Origin: Alteromonadaceae bacterium Bs31 | GTDB taxonomy: Bacteria > Pseudomonadota > Gammaproteobacteria > Pseudomonadales > Cellvibrionaceae | Length of the DNA: 64,000 nt | Assembly: GCA_900177435.1 (NCBI GenBank) | Contig: FXAI01000005.1 | Coordinates: forward strand, 109,897 to 173,896 | Reading direction: 5' to 3' | Shown here: piece after piece, positions 34,260 through 42,324 of the stretch | Numbering within the stretch: position 1 is the stretch's first letter | How the letters are laid out: every line of letters begins with the position of its first letter | Notes under the pieces: model-generated | Databases searched by the model: none | The model's input: the letters and a program-made list of their open reading frames with translations, nothing else | Told to the model about the DNA's origin: nothing | Made by a program: the position numbers and the translations under genes

Positions 34260-35108
34260 ATGACGATTAAACCCCCTTTCCTCACTCACTCGGTGATTGC
34301 TCTGGCTGCTTCATTCACTTTGGCGCTGACCGGCTGCAACAGTGAGGCGGATGCTGCTTCAGGTGCTGCAGAAAAAACAGCCACTCCAGCAGAAAGTGCC
34401 AAGGCACCTGCACAGAAGACCAGTGCCGACGAATTGAAAGCCGCAGAAGCTGCCATTATCAAGAACTTAACCAATATTCGTGAAGGTATGCAGATTCGAT
34501 CAGTAAAAGAGTCTGCAATCCCTGGCGTGTACGAAGTTATGATCATGGGGCAAGGCATTATCTACATGGACAAGAATGGCGAGTACTTTATCGATGGTAA
34601 AATGCTCAAATTGGACGGCAAGCGCATCGTAAATGTCACTGATGACGCAATGGTGGACGTACGTAAAGATTTGATGGCCACCATCAAGAAAGACGATTCC
34701 ATCGTATTTTCTCCCGAAGGAGAAACCAAGGCCTACATTTCGGTATTTACGGATGTGGATTGCGGATACTGTCGTAAGCTGCATCAGGAAGTGCCTGCGT
34801 TAAACGCTCTGGGTATTGAGGTGCGTTACCTTGCATACCCGCGCGCAGGTGTTAATTCAAACTCTTACAACAAAATCGCTTCTGCCTGGTGTGCCGACAA
34901 CCCTCAGGATGCACTTAGCAAGTTGAAGGGGAATCCACCGAGCGACATTCCAATGAATGTGTGTGAAGGTAACCCTGTCGCAGCGCAATTTGAGCTGGGC
35001 CAACAGGCCGGTGTTAGTGGAACCCCAGCGATTGTTTTAGAAAATGGGCAGTTGGTGCCTGGCTACATGCCTGCTGACCGTTTGGCTGAGAGAATTGGCA
35101 TAAACTAA
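34260..35108 (+). CDS. dsbC: Thiol:disulfide interchange protein DsbC, lipoprotein-type
   Basis: Periplasmic disulfide isomerase family protein (282 residues). The thioredoxin-fold active site is VDCGYCRKLH with Cys 168 and 171, and a second disulfide is suggested by WCADNPQDA and MNVCEGNP. The N-terminal dimerisation domain lies at about 60-130 (SVKESAIPGVYEVMI). Unlike classical DsbC, the signal sequence ends in a lipobox (ALTGC, Cys 26), followed by an Ala/Thr-rich linker of about 30 residues. It would therefore be membrane-anchored by lipid. The downstream hom-thrC genes are separated by a terminator, so dsbC is its own unit. Confidence 0.87.
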   Translation: MTIKPPFLTHSVIALAASFTLALTGCNSEADAASGAAEKTATPAESAKAPAQKTSADELKAAEAAIIKNLTNIREGMQIRSVKESAIPGVYEVMIMGQGIIYMDKNGEYFIDGKMLKLDGKRIVNVTDDAMVDVRKDLMATIKKDDSIVFSPEGETKAYISVFTDVDCGYCRKLHQEVPALNALGIEVRYLAYPRAGVNSNSYNKIASAWCADNPQDALSKLKGNPPSDIPMNVCEGNPVAAQFELGQQAGVSGTPAIVLENGQLVPGYMPADRLAERIGIN

Positions 35109-35132
35109 CAAAGCCAACCCGCGTTTTTGATT

Positions 35133-35158
35133 AAGGGGCCTTTATGGGGCCCCTTTTT
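35133..35158 (+). terminator. Rho-independent terminator after dsbC
   Basis: The stem AAGGGGCC pairs with GGCCCCTT across a seven-base loop (TTTATGG), and the stem ends in a T5 tract. It lies 24 bases past the dsbC stop. Confidence 0.85.
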
Positions 35159-35533
35159 GCTATCTAGGCCGGATCATATGCTGGCAGAATGCTTTTGTTA
35201 CGTGATGGTTTTTGGCCGAGCGAAATATGCCAATTTTTTGCTTTGCTTTCTGTTTTTCTGAAGTCACACCTGCTCGCTGTCGAACAAACCTCGCGATAGC
35301 TGGTGCGGCGCTAAAATACATCAGTTGTCGCTATATTCGGGCTAGTCTAAGGGATTTACCCTGAACTTAAGGGGGGCGCTGCAGAATTCAGTGGTGCCCA
35401 GTCGGTGTCTAAACCCGTGATCTATGTCCAGTCTGATTGACAGTGCATATCGCCCTCAGTAAGGTTGCGTGTCTTAAATCAGCTACCAGCTTTAAGGTGG
35501 TAGTTTCGTGTTTGTAATAGAGGAAAAAATACA
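35159..35533. other. Leader/upstream region of hom
   Basis: These 375 bases contain no credible gene. A possible promoter is noted separately. I looked for a threonine- or isoleucine-rich leader peptide with a hairpin, as in E. coli thr, and found none. Confidence 0.4.
35437..35465 (+). promoter_or_regulatory. Candidate promoter for hom-thrC
   Basis: TTGACA at 35437-35442 is followed after 17 bases by TAAGGT at 35460-35465, a weak -10 box. This gives an untranslated leader of about 60 bases before the hom GTG. The perfect -35 with correct spacing is the only support. Confidence 0.35.
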
Positions 35534-36853
35534 GTGAAAACCGTAAACGTCGGCATCTGCGGTCTTGGAACCGTTGGTGGTGGAACATTCAATGTTCTAA
35601 CCAGGAATAATATTGAGATAAACGCTAAAGCCGGCCGCGAAATTACCATTAGCCACGTTGGCGCCCGCATGCTGAACCCCGACTGCGATACATCCTCTAC
35701 GCAAGTGAGCGACGATGTATTCTCCGTTGCCAATGACCCCAAAGTGGATATTCTGGTAGAGCTTATGGGTGGCACTACTGTGGCTAAGGACCTGGTGCTT
35801 ACGGCAATTCGCAATGGCAAGCATGTGGTTACTGCCAACAAAGCGTTGATTGCAGAGTTTGGTAACGAAATTTTTGCGGAAGCGGTAAAGCACAAAGTGA
35901 CCGTTTCCTATGAGGCTGCAGTAGCCGGTGGGATTCCTATTATTCGTTCCATGCGTGAAGGCCTGGTGGCTAATCGCATAGAATGGCTGGCTGGCATTAT
36001 TAATGGTACTGGCAACTTCATCCTCACCGAGATGAGAGACAAAGGGCGAGCTTTTGAGGATGTATTGAAAGAAGCTCAGGAGCTGGGTTACGCCGAAGCA
36101 GACCCCACCTTTGATGTAGAAGGTATCGACGCTGCTCATAAATTGGTGATCCTCGCCTCTATCGCGTTTGGAATGCCCCTGCAATACGACAAAGTGTTCT
36201 GCGAAGGTATTAGTACTATCAAGCCGGAGGACGTGGCCTATGCCGACGAGCTTGGCTACAGAATCAAGCACCTTGGTATTGCGCGTCGTCGAGAGACCGG
36301 TGTGGAGTTACGCGTGCATCCAACACTCATTCCTACCTCAAGGCTCATCGCTAATGTTGACGGTGTGATGAACGCGGTATTGGTGAAGGGGGATGCGGTT
36401 GGCCCAACTTTGTATTACGGTGCTGGTGCTGGCTCCGAACCAACAGCCTCTGCAGTAATTTCTGACATTGTGCATGTAAGCCGACTAATCAATGGTGATG
36501 ACTTGGAAGTCAATTATGATTCAACTGTGCCTCACCTGGGTTTTGCACTGGATCACCTGAGCGATTTCAACATCTTGCCGATCGAAGACGTAGAAACGGC
36601 ATACTACTTGCGAATGTCTGCTCTGGATCGACCTGGAGTACTTTCTAAAGTTACACAAATTTTAAGTGATGCCGGTATCAGTATTGAGGCTCTCATTCAA
36701 AAAGAGCCTCAGGACGGTCAAGAGCATGTACCCGTTATCTTGCTAACTAACTGCGCGGTGGAAAGACAGATTATTTCAGCCATTCAGAAAATCGAAGCCT
36801 TGGAATCTGTGGCTGGAGACGTAATTCGCATACGAGTGGAATCACTTAAATAG
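35534..36853 (+). CDS. hom: Homoserine dehydrogenase
   Basis: Reduces aspartate semialdehyde to homoserine for threonine and methionine synthesis. The 439-residue monofunctional form has the NAD(P) fold VGICGLGTVGGGTFNVL, the ANKALIAEFG motif, the catalytic segment AGGIPIIRSMREGL and GIINGTGNFILTEM. A C-terminal ACT domain (about 355-430, with SALDRPGVLSKVTQIL) indicates feedback by threonine. The start is GTG at 35534 after AGAGGAAA. thrC follows 43 bases later. Confidence 0.96.
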   Translation: MKTVNVGICGLGTVGGGTFNVLTRNNIEINAKAGREITISHVGARMLNPDCDTSSTQVSDDVFSVANDPKVDILVELMGGTTVAKDLVLTAIRNGKHVVTANKALIAEFGNEIFAEAVKHKVTVSYEAAVAGGIPIIRSMREGLVANRIEWLAGIINGTGNFILTEMRDKGRAFEDVLKEAQELGYAEADPTFDVEGIDAAHKLVILASIAFGMPLQYDKVFCEGISTIKPEDVAYADELGYRIKHLGIARRRETGVELRVHPTLIPTSRLIANVDGVMNAVLVKGDAVGPTLYYGAGAGSEPTASAVISDIVHVSRLINGDDLEVNYDSTVPHLGFALDHLSDFNILPIEDVETAYYLRMSALDRPGVLSKVTQILSDAGISIEALIQKEPQDGQEHVPVILLTNCAVERQIISAIQKIEALESVAGDVIRIRVESLK

Positions 36854-36896
36854 GCCATTCCACATTGATGAAAATATTTATTAAAGAGTTTTTAAC

Positions 36897-38309
36897 GTGA
36901 AATATATCAGTACTCGAGGCGAAGCTCCCAGTCTTAGTTTTGAAGACGTAGTATTAACCGGCTTAGCCAGTGACGGTGGTTTATATCTGCCGGAAACGCT
37001 ACCTAATTTTAGCCAGGAAGAAATTGCTTCCTGGGCTGGCCTAAGTTATCAGGAATTAGCCTTTAAAATTATTGCTCCCTTTATTGATGGCGAAATTCCG
37101 GACGCTGATCTAAAGCAGCTAATTGCTGCCTCGTACTCTACTAAAACAGGAAAAGGCTTTCGCCACTCTGCCATTGCGCCATTGGTGCAGACAGCGCATA
37201 ACGAGTGGGTGCTGGAATTGTTCCAAGGGCCTACGCTGGCGTTTAAAGATTTTGCTTTGCAGTTTTTAGGGCATCTGCTGGATTACGTGCTAAAAAAACG
37301 TAAGCAGAAAGTGGTGATAATGGGGGCTACTTCTGGTGATACCGGTTCTGCTGCTATTGAGGGTTGCCGGGATTGCGAGAATGTGGATATTTTTATTTTG
37401 CACCCATATCAGCGCGTGTCTGATGTGCAGCGTAAGCAAATGACCAGCGTGTTAGAAAAAAATGTTCACAACATTGCCTTGCAAGGCAATTTTGACGATT
37501 GTCAGAATATGGTAAAGGCCAGCTTTGCTGACCAGAGTTTTTTGCCTGAAGGGCGACAGTTGGTCGCGGTGAACTCCATCAACTGGGCCCGTATTATGGC
37601 TCAGATTGTTTATTATTTTTATTCAGCTCTTGCGCTGGGAGGCCCACACAGAGCGGTGTCATTTTCCGTGCCCACCGGAAATTTTGGCGATATTCTCGCA
37701 GGGTATATCGCAAAAAAAATGGGCCTGCCCATAGAGCAGTTAGTGATTGCCACCAATAGCAATGACATTTTGCATCGTTGTATCAGCGATAACGACCATA
37801 GCTTACAGGAATTAGTGCACTCACTGTCTCCGAGCATGGACATTATGGTTTCCAGTAATTTCGAGCGTATGCTGTTTGATTTACACGGTAGAGACGGTGC
37901 GAAAATTAAATCGATGATGGAGCAGTTTAAGCAAAGTGGTGAGCTGAGCTTGTCTGAGAGCGCCTTGCAAAAAGCGAGGGCCCTATTTTCCAGCTACAAG
38001 GTGGATGACCAGGAAACTATCGATGTAATCCGCAGTGTTTTTGACGAAACAGAATACCTGCTGGACCCACATACCGCTATTGGTGTTCAGGCCGCGAGAA
38101 AAGCCCGCCGATCAGCGGACACCCCTATGATCTGTCTGGCGACGGCTCATCCGGCGAAATTTCCGGAGGCTGTCAATAAGGCCGGTCAGCAGGAAGACCC
38201 TGCTTTACCCCATCATATGAGCGATCTGTTTGAGCGGGAAGAGCGTTACCAAGTGATAGAGAAGGATCTCGCCAAGGTGCAGCGTTATATTCAATCGCAA
38301 ATTTCCTGA
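36897..38309 (+). CDS. thrC: Threonine synthase
   Basis: PLP enzyme that turns O-phosphohomoserine into threonine. The 470-residue length and the opening MKYISTRGEAPSLSFEDV mark the long (gamma/fungal-type) form. The PLP lysine lies in GPTLAFKDFALQFLG, and the phosphate-binding loop in GATSGDTGSAAIEG. FSVPTGNFGDILAGYIAKKM is also standard. The start is GTG at 36897. It forms a two-gene unit with hom. Confidence 0.96.
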   Translation: MKYISTRGEAPSLSFEDVVLTGLASDGGLYLPETLPNFSQEEIASWAGLSYQELAFKIIAPFIDGEIPDADLKQLIAASYSTKTGKGFRHSAIAPLVQTAHNEWVLELFQGPTLAFKDFALQFLGHLLDYVLKKRKQKVVIMGATSGDTGSAAIEGCRDCENVDIFILHPYQRVSDVQRKQMTSVLEKNVHNIALQGNFDDCQNMVKASFADQSFLPEGRQLVAVNSINWARIMAQIVYYFYSALALGGPHRAVSFSVPTGNFGDILAGYIAKKMGLPIEQLVIATNSNDILHRCISDNDHSLQELVHSLSPSMDIMVSSNFERMLFDLHGRDGAKIKSMMEQFKQSGELSLSESALQKARALFSSYKVDDQETIDVIRSVFDETEYLLDPHTAIGVQAARKARRSADTPMICLATAHPAKFPEAVNKAGQQEDPALPHHMSDLFEREERYQVIEKDLAKVQRYIQSQIS

Positions 38310-39078
38310 TAATTTGATAATTGCTGCAGGTGCTACTTTTTGGGCGCATGCAGCTTTACTTAGTGTGCTCGAGATGGAGCGTGTTTTATAAATGACGCTT
38401 CTGCCTCGGTGCACCAAAAGTACGCGGAATCCCCGCGTTTTCGGATGCAAAGGCACTCAAAACGCACGACTACCTGCGTAAAGCCAATAAATTTCTCGCC
38501 CCTGTTACGTCACTTCGGAAAACCAACGGCTGGTTTTTCCTTATTGAGCAGATAGCCGTTTATGCAGATATTGCAGCGATTTAAGGTTTAGTCTGAGCTT
38601 CTTTACTACTAGTACCGCCCCTTCACAACGGAAGGCCAAGCAATGGCCCTCATGGCGGTATTCTAAGGGGGTAGCGTTTTTCTACACCATTGTGCTGTTC
38701 ACGCAAACGGCTTTGCCATCAACTACTGTTCATGTGTGCTTCCAGTCTCTGTAAGCCTAGGCTTTATAGTGTATGCATAGATGTGTTTTTTCTTGCTTAT
38801 TCAGTTTGAGCGCTATCATGTTCATTACCCGTTTAACGAGAGCGCCCCTGCAAATAGCTTTGAGAGCCCTGCCCGGATGAAGAGCTTAGCGTAAACAATA
38901 GAGCAAGCTTTAGGGGGCTTTGACCTTTCTCCACTCTAGAAGGAAGCGCTTCGGCCGCTAGGGGCTTATCAAGAGAATAGCTCCATTCGAGGTGCAGGAT
39001 TGTTCGAAAAAGATACTGCTGGTTCGCTGAATGGAACGTAAATTGCCCTATATATATCGCTATTCGGAGTAAATGCGT
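38310..39078. other. Long non-coding stretch between thrC and the next gene
   Basis: These 769 bases contain no recognised gene. A hairpin-like element (AAAACCA, ACGGC loop, TGGTTTT, near 38519-38537) with a short T-run may end thrC transcription. The rest shows no tRNA, no clear small-RNA shape and no credible promoter pair that I could identify. It may contain decayed coding sequence or an unrecognised small RNA. Confidence 0.4.
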
Positions 39079-39903
39079 ATGAGTAACCCGCTAACGATTC
39101 TCAGTTGGTTGTTGTTTGCCTTAATGGGGCTTTCTCTACTTTCTTTGCTGGTTATTATGCGGCAACAACAACGTAAGAAAATGCTCACTGGAGTGCAGTT
39201 ACTGCAGGCCGGGCGTATGTTAGTGCTGCATGTGCAGCGCCACCGTGGCCTGTGTGCCGCCAGTGGGGGAGGGCCTCTGAAGGATGTAGAAAAGCTCCCG
39301 GAGCTTCGGGCCAGAATTATGTCGGACATGGAGCGCTTGGCTGTGCTTGATGAGTGGCTCGCTCATAATCAAAACTGGCAGGGTATAACTGCTCACTGGG
39401 CCTCATTATCAGGCCGTTACTTGAATATGAACTTTGAGGCATGCTTCGATCAGCATTGCCGCCTCGTTGCCGCGTTGCTCGCCTTACTTGACGAGTGTGC
39501 CGAGCACTATTGTCTGATAACGCACTATTCAAGAGAGCAGGAAACCTGGAGGGAGTTTCTTTATCTGGGTGAACTGATGGGGCAGTGCCGTGCCCTGGGC
39601 ATGCACCTACTAAGCTCTAAACTTGGCGAGGCTTCTGGGGAGCGCAGTCGAAGCATGGTTGATAAAAACCTTCATGCCATTTCTATTCTGCTGGAAAAGC
39701 CAAATTGCAGTAAAAAAATTGAGGCGAAGCAGCAAGCTGAGTTGGAGCATTTTGTTGCATTTGTGCGTGAGCAGTTATTCGATATGAGACGAGTGATTTC
39801 TGCCTCTCAATATTTCACAGTAGTCAGTGAAGCTATGGATATTATTTACCAAGCGTTTGATAAAGAGATATTAACGCTTTTACATCGCGTATCGAGTAAA
39901 TGA
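39079..39903 (+). CDS. Membrane-anchored hypothetical protein, possibly NIT-like sensor
   Basis: A 274-residue protein with one N-terminal membrane helix (ILSWLLFALMGLSLLSLLVI) and a helical remainder. LLQAGRMLVLHVQRHRGLCA resembles the start of nitrate/nitrite-sensing (NIT) domains, which carry LQ-ERG-SA patterns, but the resemblance is weak. It has no attached kinase, cyclase or chemotaxis domain. Of two close ATGs (39073 and 39079), the second has better spacing from GGAG (39066-39069), so I chose it. The gene stands alone upstream of recJ. Confidence 0.55.
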   Translation: MSNPLTILSWLLFALMGLSLLSLLVIMRQQQRKKMLTGVQLLQAGRMLVLHVQRHRGLCAASGGGPLKDVEKLPELRARIMSDMERLAVLDEWLAHNQNWQGITAHWASLSGRYLNMNFEACFDQHCRLVAALLALLDECAEHYCLITHYSREQETWREFLYLGELMGQCRALGMHLLSSKLGEASGERSRSMVDKNLHAISILLEKPNCSKKIEAKQQAELEHFVAFVREQLFDMRRVISASQYFTVVSEAMDIIYQAFDKEILTLLHRVSSK

Positions 39904-40213
39904 TGTGAATGGAATTTTGCGAGTTTGTGCTGTAAAAAGAGGGAGAATAGAGGCGTTCTCTTGGTCGTTGCGCTAGCGCTCGGCAGTTTTTGTTAGCGAG
40001 TAGAAGTGGGGGTTCTACTTGCACCGTCGTGTGTGGCTCAGCGAATTTGAGAACGCCAATCAAGGAACTAATATGTGCGTAGGAGTTCCTTTGTAAAGTG
40101 GTAAAATGCTTTACCGAGGCCATTGGACCACATTGAGCGCCGGGGTTTTCTGTTCTGGATCAAGCTTGTTTCCCTATAAATTTCCCTGGCTTCCCCATAA
40201 ATTAGATTTATAT
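39904..40213. other. Intergenic region before recJ
   Basis: A 310-base gap. A frame in phase with recJ extends back through it to 40106, but the residues are unlike RecJ and the usual start motif is at 40214. No promoter or terminator of standard shape could be named. Confidence 0.4.
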
Positions 40214-41959
40214 ATGATAAAAAAAATTACTCGGCGCACCGCGCTCCCCGCAGCTGAGGCAGTGTTCCACTCTCTTCCTGCAATCATTCAGCGAGTTTTA
40301 AGCAACCGCAAAATCTCAAATGCAGAGCAAATTGATTACCAGTTGGCAAAACTGCAGCACCCGCAAAGCCTAAAAGGCCTGGATACCGCCATTGGGCTGC
40401 TGTACGGCGCATTGCAGCAACAGCAGCGGGTTTGCATTCTGGGGGATTTTGATGCAGATGGCGCAACCAGCACCGCACTGGCTGTTCGCTGCCTGAGAGC
40501 TTTTGGCCTTAAGCAGGTGGAATACCTGGTGCCTAATCGCTTTGAGTATGGTTATGGGCTTACCCCGGAAATAGTAGACGTTATCGCCGGCCTGCAACCT
40601 CAACTTATTGTCACCGTGGACAACGGGATCGCGAGTATCGATGGCGTTGCGGCAGCAAAGAGCTATGGAATGAAGGTGCTGGTTACAGACCACCATTTGC
40701 CGGGCCGACACTTGCCGGATGCAGATGCCATTGTTAACCCGAACCAACATTACTGTGAGTTTGGCAGCAAGAATCTCGCTGGCGTAGGGGTGATCTTCTA
40801 TGTGATGAATGCTCTGAGAGCCCATTTGAGGCGGGAAAATTGGTTTCAAGCTCAGCAGCTCAAGGAGCCGAATATGGCTGAGTTTCTTGATCTGGTCTCC
40901 CTGGGCACCGTAGCGGATGTTGTTCCCTTGGATCATAACAATCGTATTTTAGTGGAGCAGGGTTTGCGCCGCATGCGCGCAGGGGCCTGCTGCAATGGTA
41001 TTCGCGCTTTGTTTGAAGTGGGTGGGCGAGATCTTTCAAAGCTCAGCTCAAGCGACTTGGGTTTTGTGGCAGGGCCGCGATTAAACGCGGCAGGTCGCCT
41101 GGATGACATGAGCCTGGGTATTCGCTGCCTGCTCGCAGACTCCTATAGGGAGGCCAGGCATATCGCCGCAGAGCTGGACGCTCTCAATAGAGAGCGGCGC
41201 AGTATCGAGGCTTCCATGCAGCAAGAGGCGCAAAGCTTTCTGGAGGATATATTGCGCGGTGAGCAAGAGTGGCCGCAGGCAATTTGCTTATACAAGGATG
41301 ACTGGCATCCGGGTGTGATCGGTATTCTCGCATCGCGGGTAAAAGAGCGGACTCACCGGCCAACCATTGTCTTTGCAGACAACGGTGATGGCAGCATTAA
41401 GGGCTCTGGTCGCTCCATTGAGGGGGTTCATCTGCGCGATGCTCTGGACCGTGTAGCCACTCAACACCCAGGCTTGCTGGACAAGTTTGGTGGACACGCT
41501 ATGGCGGCAGGCTTGTCTTTGGCTGGCCAGCATTTTCAACAATTTAACAGTGCTTTTGTGAGCGTTATTGACGAACTACTCAATGGTCAGGCGCCTGAGG
41601 CAGAGCTGCTCACGGACGGCGAGCTGCAACTGGAAGATTTTAGCCTCAGCAACGCTCTGGCAATACAAAACCTTGGCCCCTGGGGCCAGGCTTTTCCTGA
41701 GCCCTGTTTTGATGGGGAATTCCGTATCCTTACACAACGGATTGTAGGAGAGAAACACTTAAAATTGTTGCTTACGCCTTCGGAGTATTCTGGTTTCTCT
41801 ATCGACGCAATTGCCTTTAATGTGGACGGGGATATCTGGCCAAATGCGGATATTCAGAAGGTAAGGTTGGTGTATAAACTCAATTGTAATGAATATCGGG
41901 GCGAGCAGAAACTGCAGCTGCTGGTGGACTATTTAGAGCCGCTCGATCAAGCGGTTTGA
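40214..41959 (+). CDS. recJ: Single-stranded-DNA-specific exonuclease RecJ
   Basis: Mg2+/Mn2+-dependent 5'-3' exonuclease on single-stranded DNA, active in RecF-pathway recombination, mismatch and base-excision repair. The 581-residue protein shows DHH-superfamily motifs: ILGDFDADGATSTALAV (Asp 78 and 80), VTVDNGIASIDG, VTDHHLPG (His 160 and 161) and a DHHA1 domain with GSGRSIEGVHLRDAL and GGHAMAAGLSL. The ATG at 40214 starts the conserved N-terminus MIKKITRR. The 3' end overlaps the convergent small gene by 13 bases. Confidence 0.95.
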   Translation: MIKKITRRTALPAAEAVFHSLPAIIQRVLSNRKISNAEQIDYQLAKLQHPQSLKGLDTAIGLLYGALQQQQRVCILGDFDADGATSTALAVRCLRAFGLKQVEYLVPNRFEYGYGLTPEIVDVIAGLQPQLIVTVDNGIASIDGVAAAKSYGMKVLVTDHHLPGRHLPDADAIVNPNQHYCEFGSKNLAGVGVIFYVMNALRAHLRRENWFQAQQLKEPNMAEFLDLVSLGTVADVVPLDHNNRILVEQGLRRMRAGACCNGIRALFEVGGRDLSKLSSSDLGFVAGPRLNAAGRLDDMSLGIRCLLADSYREARHIAAELDALNRERRSIEASMQQEAQSFLEDILRGEQEWPQAICLYKDDWHPGVIGILASRVKERTHRPTIVFADNGDGSIKGSGRSIEGVHLRDALDRVATQHPGLLDKFGGHAMAAGLSLAGQHFQQFNSAFVSVIDELLNGQAPEAELLTDGELQLEDFSLSNALAIQNLGPWGQAFPEPCFDGEFRILTQRIVGEKHLKLLLTPSEYSGFSIDAIAFNVDGDIWPNADIQKVRLVYKLNCNEYRGEQKLQLLVDYLEPLDQAV

Positions 41960-42183
41960 GCCCAGGTAACGCCAGCACAGCGTCTTTCCACATAGGCAAA
42001 TTCTTGTTTACCGGTGCGGGGGTGCAAGCGGTGGCGAAAATGATGATGGGAATCTGTTGAGCCCATGTATTCCCAGCAGTTCTTCATAAACGCGCAAATG
42101 GGGTCGCCTTCATTCAGTCTGTAATGGGCTAATTCTTCCCACATTTTCAGCCATTCGGCATGATCTGCTTCTAGGAACTCCAT
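41947..42183 (-). CDS. Small conserved hypothetical protein
   Basis: A 78-residue protein with a striking aromatic and histidine content: MEFLEADHAEWLKMWEELAH, MKNCWEYMGSTDSHHHFRHR, and QEFAYVERRCAGV. This looks like a small metal- or nucleic-acid-binding protein known as an uncharacterised family in pseudomonads, but I cannot give a function. The ATG at 42183 is preferred over a TTG two codons earlier. It overlaps recJ at the 3' ends. Confidence 0.65.
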   Translation of the reverse strand: MEFLEADHAEWLKMWEELAHYRLNEGDPICAFMKNCWEYMGSTDSHHHFRHRLHPRTGKQEFAYVERRCAGVTWAQTA

Positions 42184-42324
42184 GGGCAATAACTCACTGA
42201 AAAGGGTAGTTTCAGTAAGTTATTGTAGTTTCCTTAAGTTGATTGTCAAATACATCTTGTAAGTTATTGTATTGTAAGGATATATGCCCATTTTTGGGCG
42301 GATAGCACTGCTTTCTTCTCAGCG

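Noticed and set aside
35159-35533. Threonine/isoleucine attenuator before hom
   Set aside because: No leader peptide rich in those codons and no suitable alternative hairpins were found.
35597-36271. A 224-codon minus-strand open frame
   Set aside because: It is antisense to hom and has no credible protein features.
38310-39078. CRISPR array
   Set aside because: No regularly spaced direct repeats are present here or anywhere else in the window.
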